Of a stretch of DNA of 64,000 nt, positions 18,313 to 27,106 are shown in pieces. The notes below the pieces were generated by a model. It saw only the letters and a list, made by a program, of their open reading frames with translations, was not told the origin of the DNA and made no database searches. This DNA comes from an uncultured Glaciecola sp. (GTDB lineage: Bacteria > Pseudomonadota > Gammaproteobacteria > Enterobacterales > Alteromonadaceae), in assembly GCA_947496235.1 (NCBI GenBank), contig CANMCE010000009.1, forward strand, positions 62,001 through 126,000, given 5' to 3'. Numbering within the stretch: position 1 is the first letter of the stretch; every line of letters starts with the position of its first letter. Both the position numbers and the translations under genes were made by a program.

Positions 18313-18422
18313 AGTTTGAGGGACTAACTTAGAACAGTAAAATTCAAAGATGAAGTAACCTCCCTAAAGAAGACTTAACATTAAACCATACAGTTACACT
18401 GCAGACCGCGATTAACTTTCTC

Positions 18423-19280
18423 TTATAGCCAAAACAGCAAAATAGTACAAACAACCAAAAGACAGATGGAAACTATAATAATACGACCTAACGTATTATT
18501 TGCTTTTTCTAATAACCGAACACCATTAGTATTTTTTCTTGCATCAGAAGTATCCTCACCTGAGACCTCTAAAATGACAGCTGTGACATTGTCATGGCGC
18601 TTTTTTTCGGACAGTTTTGTTTCAACCAACATTTCTAACTGATGCTGTGAATTAACTTTTTCGATGAATTCACCTAGTTCTTTGGCATTGAAAAATTCCC
18701 AAAAACCATCAGAACAAACCACAAATCGGCAACTGACGCTTTCATATTGTTGGATGTCAAATTTAGGATATATTGGACCACCAATACTGCTATAAAGCTT
18801 GTTTTGATCAGGATGCGATGCTAATTCATCTTCGGTGATTTTTCCCTGAGATTGCGCCAATTGAGCAATAGAATGGTCAAGCGTACGTTTTAATACTTTG
18901 CCATTTGCAATTTGTATGACTCTGGAGTCACCGACATGGGCGCTGCACCAGTAATGTTGATGCAGTAATAATGCGCATAAGGTACTTTGAGCAAAGGCGT
19001 TTTCATTGCGCTGAATATTCAGTACAGTGTTATGAGCGTCTTCAATTAAGTGCTTAAGAAATTTATTAGGGTCCTGTATAGGAATACAAGCAGACCAAGT
19101 TTTGCGAGCAGATTCAATAATGGTTTGGGCTGCAAGTGCTCCTCCTAAATGACCACCCATTCCATCCGCGACAATGACAAGGTGAGTTTTACTTTGAGGA
19201 TCTTCTAATACACAAAAGCTATCTTGATTTTCTTGTCGGTGACCAATATGAGAGATAGCAAAAGATTGGATTATCGCCAC
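18423..19280 (-). CDS. PP2C-family serine/threonine phosphatase with C-terminal membrane anchor
   Basis: A 285-residue protein starting at GTG with an AGGAAA site upstream. PP2C motifs are in order: RQENQDSF (15-22), VADGMGGHLGG (37-47, metal-binding Asp39), HVGDSRV near 115, CSDGFWEF near 185 and RHDNVTAVIL near 225. The last 25 residues are a single membrane helix (IIIVSICLLVVCTILLFWL), so the catalytic domain faces the cytoplasm. It would reverse Ser/Thr phosphorylation by Hanks-type kinases. No partner kinase or forkhead-associated gene is adjacent, unlike in type VI secretion clusters where such phosphatases often occur. Confidence 0.85.
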   Translation of the reverse strand: MAIIQSFAISHIGHRQENQDSFCVLEDPQSKTHLVIVADGMGGHLGGALAAQTIIESARKTWSACIPIQDPNKFLKHLIEDAHNTVLNIQRNENAFAQSTLCALLLHQHYWCSAHVGDSRVIQIANGKVLKRTLDHSIAQLAQSQGKITEDELASHPDQNKLYSSIGGPIYPKFDIQQYESVSCRFVVCSDGFWEFFNAKELGEFIEKVNSQHQLEMLVETKLSEKKRHDNVTAVILEVSGEDTSDARKNTNGVRLLEKANNTLGRIIIVSICLLVVCTILLFWL

Positions 19281-19510
19281 CTATTTGGTTTCCTTTTTGA
19301 AAAAATCGAAAGCTGAATTCTTACACTGAGCTTTCAGATTAATACATTAGGCTTTTAAGAAGCAAACTATCTTAGAAAATTATCCGTATACACATAAATT
19401 CTAGCTTCCCGACTCAGTCACTCATCGGACTTCAAACCTCGACCAAAGTATTCATTCAAGGTCGAAAATCAGGTATAGTCGGGGTATATTTTTGGTCACA
19501 TAAAAAGCCT

Positions 19511-20509
19511 ATGACAAATCAATTAGCCAAGGAAAAAATTAGAACCATAGTAAATGCGATAAAAAGTGAAGAAAAGCGTTTGCGTGCTAAGTATCCTGTA
19601 TTATCACATCAGAATACTTTGGGGTTAATTATCCTACTTACTTCGTTCGCGACACTGATTGGTCTCGCTAGCCTTTATTACTATGCCATAATTCCAGCAT
19701 GGGTATGTATAATACTTGCTGCCATGGTAACCTCAATTTCCCATGAAATTGAACATGACTTAATTCATAAACAATATTTCAGTAACCAACCTCTGGTTCA
19801 TAATTTTATGATGCTTTTGGTGTGGGTAATGCGACCAAACACCATTAACCCATGGTATCGAAGAAAAATACATTTACACCATCATAAGGTTTCGGGAACT
19901 GAACAGGATTTAGAAGAGAGACTGGTCGGTAATGGTATTAAAAATCCATTTCTACGTTTTATTGTGGTGGTGGATGGATTATTAGGTCTAGTCATAAATC
20001 GCAAAACCTTCAAACGTGAAATCAAAGGGTTCAGTTTTAAGCGAGTATTTAATGCTGGTTTCCCGCTAACAACGGCTTACTTTATTGTGTTGTACACCGT
20101 CATTCTCTATCATCTTTTAAACTTGGCCTTGCCAATGTCTGAAATGATACCTGTGTGGGGACACTCGGTGTTATCTGTGTTTGAATTTTTGATGGTAGTT
20201 TTGATCTTACCCAATGTGATTCGATCCACATCACTTAACTTGGTTACCTCATCAATGCACTATTACGGCAAAGTAACCAATCTTTATGAGCAAACCCATG
20301 TGCTTACAAGTCGGTTATTTTTTCCGTTTCACCTATTTTGCTTTAATTTTGGTAAGACTCACACTATTCATCACTTTGTGCCGAATCAACCTTTCTATTT
20401 ACGCCAAGCAATTAGTCGCAAAATAAACGAAATTATGCGACAGCAGGGTGTACGGTTTAACGACTTTGAAAGCATTAAAAACGCTAATTTATATATGAAG
20501 CAAGGCTGA
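19511..20509 (+). CDS. membrane fatty-acid desaturase family protein
   Basis: A 332-residue integral membrane protein with the three histidine clusters of the desaturase/hydroxylase superfamily: HEIEHDLIH (His78, 82, 86), HLHHH (His121, 123-125) and HTIHH (His284, 287, 288). Hydrophobic segments near 36-70, 95-107, 175-200 and 215-235 give about four to six membrane spans. It binds a di-iron centre and would oxidise an acyl or alkyl chain using O2. The exact substrate (fatty acid, carotenoid or alkane) is not evident. It converges with flgT, with two bases between the genes. Confidence 0.8.
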   Translation: MTNQLAKEKIRTIVNAIKSEEKRLRAKYPVLSHQNTLGLIILLTSFATLIGLASLYYYAIIPAWVCIILAAMVTSISHEIEHDLIHKQYFSNQPLVHNFMMLLVWVMRPNTINPWYRRKIHLHHHKVSGTEQDLEERLVGNGIKNPFLRFIVVVDGLLGLVINRKTFKREIKGFSFKRVFNAGFPLTTAYFIVLYTVILYHLLNLALPMSEMIPVWGHSVLSVFEFLMVVLILPNVIRSTSLNLVTSSMHYYGKVTNLYEQTHVLTSRLFFPFHLFCFNFGKTHTIHHFVPNQPFYLRQAISRKINEIMRQQGVRFNDFESIKNANLYMKQG

Positions 20510-20511
20510 TT

Positions 20512-21669
20512 CTACTGCCTTGCTACATAATCGTTGGGTTGAACGTTACCTAACAAACTATTATCGATTGCACTCACTGTTGCAGTGTTCGAAAACACTT
20601 GTCGAACAACCAAGGTAGTAGGGTGCAATACAAATTGTCGATATTCTTGTCCAAATGGATCAGTGATTTGTTTAACATTGAATAAGGTCAATTGATCACC
20701 AGCCTGAACTTGATGAGTCCTACCTAAATTAATTTGAAGCTGATTATTTGCCACTTGTAAGACACGACCCATGGTAGGCTGGCAAGTAGCAAACTCCTCT
20801 AAATCTGTAATACTCTCTTGTAATAAGTGCTTAATATTTACGCCATAGTGACTGCGCCAGAAATCCAGTGAAGCTACATCAACAGAAGTAGTAGGGCTGT
20901 AATCCCATGGCGCTGTGGAGCGGTAAGACTTTGTATACAAGGTTTCGCCTGTAGCGCCATTGATCAGGTTCAAGGTGAAATCAAACGCGCGCAAATAAAG
21001 CGCATCTTTGTAAAATTCAAAGGGAGAGGATTTTTGTTTATTTACCGAAATATCATCAATGACTAAAGTCAGCACATATTGGGTATTGGTTTTATTAGCT
21101 AATGATTTAGCATGAGTACTCACATCCGCTTTATGCCAATCGAATACATAAGGTTCTATGTGGGCTAATTGCATTCCTGGGGTCAATTGATTCATCATTG
21201 CTTGCATATTTAAGGCAATTTCTTGCCCCATTTTTTGAACTCGCCCTGTAGATGCTTGAGCTTCGTATCTTATAGGAAAGTAAGTGGTAGCAATTTTCTT
21301 GGTATAGTCTGCTGCACTGCATTGGCTTTTTTGAGCAAATATGTCAGCTCTGATTGAAACCGTGACAACACCGTCTTCGTGGATTTCATCGATTAATTCG
21401 ACACTGCTGACTTCACCCATTGCTCGAACTTCTAAATGATCATTCATCAACAAGCCGTTTGTGATTTTTTGCACGCTCCTTACGTTAGCGCCAGCAAAAA
21501 GTAAGGCTTGTTTAATCGCTTCCTCAGTAGCCAGTTGCCTCGCATGTTCGACATTTCCGTCCACTACCACTGCTTGTCCTGTTGCTGAAAACCAAGCTGC
21601 ATTTAACTGGGCGCAAGTTAACACTAAGCAACTTAAAATAAACATGCGAATTTTTAACAATAATTTCAT
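20512..21669 (-). CDS. flgT: FlgT, flagellar H-ring protein
   Basis: A 385-residue exported protein; the start at 21669 has AAGG upstream and opens a signal peptide (FILSCLVLTCAQLNAA). The N-terminal domain (WFSATGQAVVVDGNVEHARQ) is the characteristic FlgT-N fold. A middle domain (VLTLVIDDISVN) and a C-terminal domain (VQAGDQLTLFNVK) follow, as in Vibrio FlgT. FlgT builds the H ring around the LP ring and helps assemble sodium-motor stator parts in the periplasm. It is divergent from flgP, the conserved arrangement. A near-consensus sigma-54 element lies about 105 bases upstream. Confidence 0.85.
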   Translation of the reverse strand: MKLLLKIRMFILSCLVLTCAQLNAAWFSATGQAVVVDGNVEHARQLATEEAIKQALLFAGANVRSVQKITNGLLMNDHLEVRAMGEVSSVELIDEIHEDGVVTVSIRADIFAQKSQCSAADYTKKIATTYFPIRYEAQASTGRVQKMGQEIALNMQAMMNQLTPGMQLAHIEPYVFDWHKADVSTHAKSLANKTNTQYVLTLVIDDISVNKQKSSPFEFYKDALYLRAFDFTLNLINGATGETLYTKSYRSTAPWDYSPTTSVDVASLDFWRSHYGVNIKHLLQESITDLEEFATCQPTMGRVLQVANNQLQINLGRTHQVQAGDQLTLFNVKQITDPFGQEYRQFVLHPTTLVVRQVFSNTATVSAIDNSLLGNVQPNDYVARQ

Positions 21670-21775
21670 AGCACAGCCTTTTATCAAATGATCTGTGGGT
21701 AGTTGGAATGTGCAAGTTGACGAACTTCTAACAACGTCAAAGGTTTTACCAACCACAACGATTAGGATAACCATA

Positions 21776-21791
21776 TACAACTAACATGCCA
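21776..21791 (-). promoter_or_regulatory. candidate sigma-54 promoter of flgT
   Basis: On the minus strand this reads TGGCATGTTAGTTGTA. The -24 GG and the spacing fit the sigma-54 consensus, but the -12 element is TTGT instead of TTGC, so it is weaker than the flgP site next to it. Confidence 0.4.
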
Positions 21792-21826
21792 TAACGCGGA
21801 ATAATTTGTGAGCGAAACTGGTTTGA

Positions 21827-21842
21827 TGGCATAAGGCTTGCT
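21827..21842 (+). promoter_or_regulatory. sigma-54 promoter of flgP
   Basis: TGGCATAAGGCTTGCT matches the sigma-54 consensus TGGCAC-N5-TTGC(A/T) in both the -24 and -12 elements except for C to T at one position. It lies 115 bases before the flgP start codon. Confidence 0.75.
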
Positions 21843-21957
21843 AAATGCTAAATATAAGATGATAAATAAGAATAAATTGCCGCTGTAGATTTTTATGTTT
21901 AAGCAGAATTTAAGCAAGAAATATGCAGTTTCAGCTAGCATCAAGAGGCCTTTAAAA

Positions 21958-22449
21958 ATGCGTAATATGCTTACAACAATTCCAGTTAAACTTGTACTAC
22001 ACGCCTGTTTTATTGTAGCTATGCTTAGTGTTGCAGGGTGTCAGTCATTGTTTACTAAACATGTAGAGTGGGAAACCGTTCAACCTGAAGAATATCCTGT
22101 ACTATCTGCTGTAGGTTATGCGCCTATCAATGCGCAAATAGGTATTGATGAATCAAGCAAACGCTTAATGGCAATAAAAGCGTCAAAGTTAGATGCTTAC
22201 CGCGAGTTGGCAGAGCAAGTATATGGCCAAAAAGTTGACGGCGAACAGTCTTTAGCAAATCTGGTACTAACTGATAATCAACTTCGCAGCTCAGTCGAAG
22301 GGGTAATACGCGGGGCTAGAGTGATAAAAACTTATCCAGTCGGCGAAGACACTTATGCAACTGAGCTTGAGCTAGACATGGCCGTGGTCTACGACCTGTA
22401 TTTAACCACAGCAAAACCTCAGCGCATTCGTAAAGTCAATTATTACTAA
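21958..22449 (+). CDS. flgP: FlgP, flagellar outer-membrane lipoprotein (LPP20 family)
   Basis: A 163-residue lipoprotein. The ATG at 21958 has AGAGG nine bases upstream and starts a lipoprotein signal (LHACFIVAMLSVAGC); earlier in-frame starts lack this. The mature part has the LPP20/FlgP pattern AIKASKLDAYRELAEQVYG followed by the strand-rich VEGVIRGARVIKTYPVG. FlgP forms a ring at the outer-membrane base of polar flagella and is needed for motility in Vibrio and Campylobacter. The usual partner flgO is not found beside it; a decayed hydrolase gene follows instead. Confidence 0.82.
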   Translation: MRNMLTTIPVKLVLHACFIVAMLSVAGCQSLFTKHVEWETVQPEEYPVLSAVGYAPINAQIGIDESSKRLMAIKASKLDAYRELAEQVYGQKVDGEQSLANLVLTDNQLRSSVEGVIRGARVIKTYPVGEDTYATELELDMAVVYDLYLTTAKPQRIRKVNYY

Positions 22450-22535
22450 AGCGTGTTTGTCTTTGTGCATAAATACTTGGAGCCATTTTCATATGATGAC
22501 TCATGTAAATTAAAACCTTTAATATCTATCTATAC

Positions 22536-23200
22536 TTTTTAAGCCACTGAATAACTTCACCTATCATGAGAGCACGACTATTAGACAAATTATGATTGTC
22601 ACCCTCATAAATAATCAGTTTATGTGGATGATTTTTGTTCTTGAGAATATCGGCAAAAGAGATAGATTATTCAACGTTGACGCGCTTATCCCCAGAGCCA
22701 TGAATAAGTAAAATTGGCGTACCTCCTAATTCATCAACCCAATCCACAACAGATCGCTTTGATAACTCTTGCACTTTGTTAGCCTCGTAATTAGGCACTC
22801 TCGCCATATACACTTTTTCCATTTCTGAACGCCACTCTAATGATTTTCGAGCATCAGAATTTCCCGCTATACTCACAATGGCCTTAAGATTGTGCATTTG
22901 TTTGGCGACTAAATAAGATTGCATGACACCTCGACTCCAGCCGACTAACGAAATCTGAGACATATCAGCCTCGGGTATTTCAACTAAGATTGATTGCAAA
23001 GCAAGCACATCGTTGACATCATCACCGCCAAATTCATCTTTCCCGTTGTTTGGAGTGTTATTTGCCCTCGATCCCCGATACTGGCTTCCAATAACGACTA
23101 AACCGGCGGAAGCTATCTCAGATGTAACATAAAACAAAAGACTTTTTGGCGAAATTAAATAATGGTTACAGAATGTTATTAAGATGATGTTTTTGAAACA
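22536..23200 (-). pseudogene. alpha/beta hydrolase (prolyl-oligopeptidase type) remnant
   Basis: The minus-strand frame encodes the C-terminal half of an alpha/beta hydrolase: oxyanion-region IGSQYRGS, nucleophile elbow VGWSRG and acid-loop GTPILLIHGSGDKRV. An in-frame TAA at 22667-22669 then interrupts it. The frame continues after the stop with the rest of the domain, including the catalytic His in YEGDNHNL, to a natural end at 22536. Upstream the frame runs back to about 23200 with no start codon context, and the N-terminal part is missing, cut off before the flgN terminator. The gene is therefore truncated and carries a nonsense codon. It has no evident flagellar role. Confidence 0.75.
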
Positions 23201-23240
23201 TATTCTGGTTTGCCAAAGATTTAACAGGGCGGATAAACAA

Positions 23241-23270
23241 AAAAAGCACCCTTTTGGGTGCTTTTTTTGT
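23241..23270 (-). terminator. rho-independent terminator after flgN
   Basis: Stem AAGCACCC (23244-23251), loop TTTT and GGGTGCTT (23256-23263), flanked by A and T runs so that it can work on both strands. It sits 20 bases beyond the flgN stop codon. Confidence 0.85.
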
Positions 23271-23287
23271 TGGTGGTATTAGTTCGT

Positions 23288-23722
23288 TCAGGCAGTAATG
23301 CCTTTGCCACTGGTTTCACCAGTAGTTTTTCCTGCGCGGTCGTAAGTCATGCTCTCACGAGCTCTTAGTTCTAACATAGTATTGCGAAGATGTACTAGAC
23401 GCAATTGACCATGCTCGACCGAGCGGCCGTTTATTTCAGTTAAGTACTTGCATTCATCAAGCACTTTCTTGCATTCAGCGAATAAAGACTCGCATGCTGC
23501 ATCTGTAATGTTACCAGCACTAGCATTGCGGTTATACAAGATCTCTACAGCTTGATCTTGAGACTCAATTCGCTCCAACAGCGCTTCTTTGTGTTTTAAA
23601 AGTTGCATCAAGGTTTCAGGCTCGCGAGAAGAAATTAAATGTAATTCCTGCTCTAGCGTGTCTTTTAATTCACTAAGTTGCTCTAGTTGTTTCGCAATTG
23701 CATTCTCTAGACTTGTTGCCAT
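23288..23722 (-). CDS. flgN: FlgN, chaperone for hook-junction proteins
   Basis: A 144-residue, almost wholly helical cytoplasmic protein (QLEQLSELKDTLEQELHLI, then KHKEALLERIESQDQ) typical of FlgN. FlgN binds the C-termini of FlgK and FlgL and delivers them to the export apparatus. The gene directly follows flgM (13-base gap), the standard flgM-flgN operon, and ends at a strong terminator. Expression should depend on the FliA promoter upstream of flgM. Confidence 0.85.
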   Translation of the reverse strand: MATSLENAIAKQLEQLSELKDTLEQELHLISSREPETLMQLLKHKEALLERIESQDQAVEILYNRNASAGNITDAACESLFAECKKVLDECKYLTEINGRSVEHGQLRLVHLRNTMLELRARESMTYDRAGKTTGETSGKGITA

Positions 23723-23735
23723 AGTATTCTCTCTT

Positions 23736-24068
23736 TTATGCTCTGATGCCTAAAATTTGAGCTTCTAACACTGCTATTTTCTTAGCAAGCGCTTCTGGGT
23801 TTACTCTGTAATCTCCGTCCGCAATCGCTTTTTTAAGACGATCCACCTTCTCTTGATTAACTGGAGCTTCCGAACCTTTCTTTTGAACATTCGACAATTG
23901 CTGTGCCGATTGTGTTAAAGAAACAGAATCTTGCCTAGGTGCAGACTGTGCAGATTGCGTCGCCGCTCCTTGACTGCCAGCGGCTTTTTGCCCTTGAGCT
24001 TGCTGTTGGGCAAGCTTCTGAGCGTCCAACTGGGCTTTACCAGTATTGTTTACATTGTTTATTGACAT
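23736..24068 (-). CDS. flgM: FlgM, anti-sigma-28 factor
   Basis: A 110-residue protein with the family layout: a Gln/Ala-rich, disordered N-terminal half (KLAQQQAQGQKAAGSQGAA) and a C-terminal FliA-binding part (VDRLKKAIADGDYRVNPEAL followed by AKKI). FlgM holds FliA inactive until the hook is complete and FlgM is exported. A GGTGG ribosome site precedes the ATG. A perfect FliA promoter upstream implies the usual negative feedback loop. Confidence 0.9.
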   Translation of the reverse strand: MSINNVNNTGKAQLDAQKLAQQQAQGQKAAGSQGAATQSAQSAPRQDSVSLTQSAQQLSNVQKKGSEAPVNQEKVDRLKKAIADGDYRVNPEALAKKIAVLEAQILGIRA

Positions 24069-24103
24069 AATAAATTCACCACCAAAATGTTACCTCTAAA
24101 CCT

Positions 24104-24130
24104 TTATCGACCACTTGCGAAAAACCTTTA
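24104..24130 (-). promoter_or_regulatory. sigma-28 (FliA) promoter of flgMN
   Basis: On the minus strand, TAAA (24127-24130), a 15-base spacer and GTCGATAA (24104-24111) match the FliA consensus TAAA-N15-GCCGATAA with one mismatch. It lies 36 bases before the flgM start. The remaining 250 bases towards flgA show no other feature. Confidence 0.85.
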
Positions 24131-24380
24131 GGGTTAAAACTGACATTTTTTTGTCATTATTTCAAGTGACTACTTTGTTTTCGGCTTGAACCTTAAAAAG
24201 TTTAGTAAATCCTTTAGTTTTTACCAGCTTTAGGGTGATTAACCGAAGCTTAATAGCGTCACTAGTTTCCTATTTGCGTCCAATATTACGATATTTTGAC
24301 GCACTTAATGATGTCTTTGCAATCCATATACCATGTTTGCAATATCCATTTTCCATATTCGATAATGAATAAAAAATTCT

Positions 24381-25091
24381 CTAGATATTAATGATTACCT
24401 GACTAACACTTACCACCCTCGCATTAACTACTCTTTCAGTAGAATTATTTTCAACTCTTATAGTGTCGCCCAGGTTTCCATCTTCAACTGCTATTGCGCT
24501 GGCTTCTATGGATAGCCCTTGGGTGACAGCAGACAATGTAACGCGATCACCTTTGCAAACGAAACACAGCATATTAGAAGTGATAATAGTCCCTTCGCGC
24601 ACTCGTCGTTTTAATCGAGCACCTTTTACAATCTCCAATGAATCAAATGTGGATCCTCGTAAACGCTGCTTATCTACCTCAGTCATACGGGTATTATAGG
24701 CAGAAAGCACTTCTCCTGGACTCATGGTATTGTTGGTAACGACCACTAATTGGGTTTGACTTATCGATACATTCAAAAAGGTGTACCAATTATTATCTCG
24801 ACAAGATACTTTTACCGAAAAATTCGTTGTATCTGGAGAATAGTTGGGGGCTTCATATATAAATCCAGAGTGACAATCAGGAATTAACAATCTTTTATCT
24901 AGTTCGCGAACCAATATAGTGGCTTCTTCTGAAGCTGATGCTAATAAGTTTTGTTCTATATAAGCCAATGCTTCCTGCTGAATATCAGTCGCCTTTGTTT
25001 TTGCCTGACAAATAAATGCAAAATTAATCAATAAAAAAGTAAAGGCAAGGGTACGATATGTCGATAACCTCGTTATATGGTCAAGTTGCAT
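24381..25091 (-). CDS. flgA: FlgA, P-ring assembly chaperone
   Basis: A 236-residue periplasmic protein. I use the ATG at 25091, preceded by GAGGA at 7 bases and followed by a signal peptide (LAFTFLLINFAFICQA); an ATG at 25118 also has a ribosome-like site. The C-terminal SAF-type domain is clear (RGSTFDSLEIVKGARLKRRV, then GDRVTLSAVTQGLSIEASA and VNARVVS at the end). FlgA helps FlgI assemble into the P ring. It is transcribed away from cheV. Confidence 0.87.
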   Translation of the reverse strand: MQLDHITRLSTYRTLAFTFLLINFAFICQAKTKATDIQQEALAYIEQNLLASASEEATILVRELDKRLLIPDCHSGFIYEAPNYSPDTTNFSVKVSCRDNNWYTFLNVSISQTQLVVVTNNTMSPGEVLSAYNTRMTEVDKQRLRGSTFDSLEIVKGARLKRRVREGTIITSNMLCFVCKGDRVTLSAVTQGLSIEASAIAVEDGNLGDTIRVENNSTERVVNARVVSVSQVIINI

Positions 25092-25197
25092 AGAAAAATC
25101 CTCAGCGTTTTTTCTCATTAGAGTCCTGCCATTAATTTGGCAGAAAACAGTAAATCGATAGTGATTTGTCACTTGTTTTCACGGTTTTTCGATGTAA

Positions 25198-25213
25198 CGC
25201 AACAATCATGCCG
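25198..25213 (-). promoter_or_regulatory. candidate sigma-54 promoter of flgA
   Basis: On the minus strand the site reads CGGCATGATTGTTGCG, keeping the essential GG and GC 10 bases apart and a perfect TTGC, with mismatches at the outer positions. It is 106 bases upstream of the chosen flgA start. Confidence 0.45.
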
Positions 25214-25234
25214 CAAAATTACAATGGGGGTCAC

Positions 25235-26173
25235 ATGTCGGGAATTTTAGATTCGGTCAATCAACGCACACAATTAGTGGGTCAAAATAGATTAGAGCTA
25301 TTGCTGTTTCGTTTAAATTCGAAACAAAGATTTGGCATTAACGTTTTTAAAGTAAGAGAAGTATTGCAATGCCCACCGCTTACATCGATTCCGAAATTAA
25401 ACGCTTTAGTCCGAGGTGTCGCTCATATTCGTGGGCAAACCATTTCAGTTATCGACCTTTCTATGGCAACAGGTGGGGCTCCCATTGCAGATCTAAAATC
25501 AGCTTTTATTATCATTGCTGAATACAACCGTTCAGTTCAAGGATTCCTTGTAGGCTCAGTTGAACGCATCATTAATACTAACTGGGATGCAATTTTGCCT
25601 CCTCCGCAAGGAGCCGGTCGTGCCAGTTATTTGACTGCTGTTACTGAAGTTGACAAAGAGCTAATCGAAATTTTAGACGTTGAAAAAATCTTAAACGAGA
25701 TTTCACCTTTATCTACCGATGTGAGTGACTCCGTTGCCGACAACGTAGATGTTTCTAAAAGTAAAGATAAGATCATTTTCATCGCAGATGACTCTTCGGT
25801 AGCTCGCAACCAGGTTAAAAAAGCACTTACCACCCTTGGTTTAGAAATCGAAATGGCTAAAAACGGGTTAGAAGCTTTAAAACGTTTAAAAGAAATTGCA
25901 GCAGAAACGGGTGATGTGACAGACAAAGTAGGTGTTTTGGTTTCAGATATTGAAATGCCTGAAATGGATGGTTACACGCTTACCGCAGAAATAAAAAATA
26001 CCCCAGAACTGAATCGCCTTCACGTGGTGTTACACACATCTTTAAGTGGTGTTTTTAATCAGGCAATGGTGCAAAAAGTGGGTGCTGACGATTTTATCGC
26101 CAAGTTTCACCCAGACGAATTGGCCCAATCTGTTCAGAAGTGGTTACAAACTGATTTGCGAGCTAAGCAATAG
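25235..26173 (+). CDS. cheV: CheV, CheW-receiver chemotaxis coupling protein
   Basis: A 312-residue protein; the ATG at 25235 follows a GGGGG ribosome site and gives the usual N-terminus (MSGILDSVNQRTQLVGQNRL). Residues 20-160 are a CheW domain (FGINVFKVREVL, VRGVAHIRGQTISVIDL). Residues 178-310 are a receiver domain (IIFIADDSSVARNQV) with phospho-acceptor Asp238 in VSDIEMPEMDG. CheV couples receptors to CheA and adapts the signal. Its stop codon overlaps the cheR start by one base, so the two are translationally linked. Confidence 0.93.
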   Translation: MSGILDSVNQRTQLVGQNRLELLLFRLNSKQRFGINVFKVREVLQCPPLTSIPKLNALVRGVAHIRGQTISVIDLSMATGGAPIADLKSAFIIIAEYNRSVQGFLVGSVERIINTNWDAILPPPQGAGRASYLTAVTEVDKELIEILDVEKILNEISPLSTDVSDSVADNVDVSKSKDKIIFIADDSSVARNQVKKALTTLGLEIEMAKNGLEALKRLKEIAAETGDVTDKVGVLVSDIEMPEMDGYTLTAEIKNTPELNRLHVVLHTSLSGVFNQAMVQKVGADDFIAKFHPDELAQSVQKWLQTDLRAKQ

Positions 26174-27000
26174 TGCAGAAAGAACTTTCAGAAGAATCTT
26201 ATAAGCAGTTTTCAAGTTTCTTAAAGTTAAAGATTGGCATCACACTAGGTGATAACAAACAGTATCTGGTAAGAAGTCGCTTAAGCTCTATTTCCAGAGA
26301 TTTTAATTATGATTCCCTAGATAAAATGATCTCGGCGATTTTGCAGGATAATAATCAAGCGTTAGTCGATCGCGCATTATTTGCCATGACAACCAATGAA
26401 ACCTTTTGGTTTAGGGATTTATACCCGTTCGACATCTTAAGCAATCATCTACTTCCAGAGCTTGCTCAACAAAAGAATAAGATTCGTATTTGGAGTGCTG
26501 CTTGTTCGTATGGACAAGAGCCTTACAGCATTGCCATGATAATTTCAGAGTTCAATAATAAATATCCTACTAAACGGTTTAATCAAGTTGAAATTATCGC
26601 AACTGATGTCACCAATCCGGTTTTGGAACGGGCGGCGTTAGCTGAATATGACGAGCTTGCTGTATCAAGAGGACTCAGTAAAGAAAGGTTAAATAACTTT
26701 TTTACCCAGAATTCAGTCAAAAAATGGACACTAAATAGTGATATTAAAAAGTTAGTGCAATTTCGCAAATTGAATCTATTTGATAGCTTTTCTTCAATAG
26801 GTCAATGCGACTTGGTGTTTTGTCGAAATGTCCTGATTTACTTTGATGACAAGGATAAGGCAAAGATACTGCAAAAAATTTCCGCTCAGCTACCGGCAAA
26901 TGGCAGCTTATTTTTAGGCGCGGCAGAATCAATCGCCGGTGCAGAACATCTGTTTAAAATGGTGAAACAATCGCAAGGCCTTTATTATTCTAAGCTCTAG
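26173..27000 (+). CDS. cheR: CheR, chemoreceptor glutamate methyltransferase
   Basis: A 275-residue enzyme starting at GTG, overlapping the cheV stop. The N-terminal helical domain (residues 1-75) precedes the SAM-binding domain with the CheR motifs TTNETFWFRD (72-81), IRIWSAACSYGQEPYSIAM (100-118) and LVFCRNVLIYFDD (216-228). It transfers methyl groups from S-adenosylmethionine to glutamates of chemoreceptors. Placement after cheV and before flgB is the usual order in Vibrio-type and Alteromonadales flagellar clusters. Confidence 0.93.
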   Translation: MQKELSEESYKQFSSFLKLKIGITLGDNKQYLVRSRLSSISRDFNYDSLDKMISAILQDNNQALVDRALFAMTTNETFWFRDLYPFDILSNHLLPELAQQKNKIRIWSAACSYGQEPYSIAMIISEFNNKYPTKRFNQVEIIATDVTNPVLERAALAEYDELAVSRGLSKERLNNFFTQNSVKKWTLNSDIKKLVQFRKLNLFDSFSSIGQCDLVFCRNVLIYFDDKDKAKILQKISAQLPANGSLFLGAAESIAGAEHLFKMVKQSQGLYYSKL

Positions 27001-27050
27001 CTTAATTGCCCCTTCTTAATTTCTACAAAAAATTACTTTTTTTCAACCAT

Positions 27051-27066
27051 TGGCACATCAATTGCT
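27051..27066 (+). promoter_or_regulatory. sigma-54 promoter of flgBCDE
   Basis: TGGCACATCAATTGCT is a perfect match to the sigma-54 consensus. It lies 41 bases before the flgB ATG at 27107 and rules out longer flgB starts, which would place the promoter inside the gene. Confidence 0.88.
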
Positions 27067-27106
27067 GAGTCATCACAAATTCGAAAATTCGTTTGACGGT
27101 GACAAA

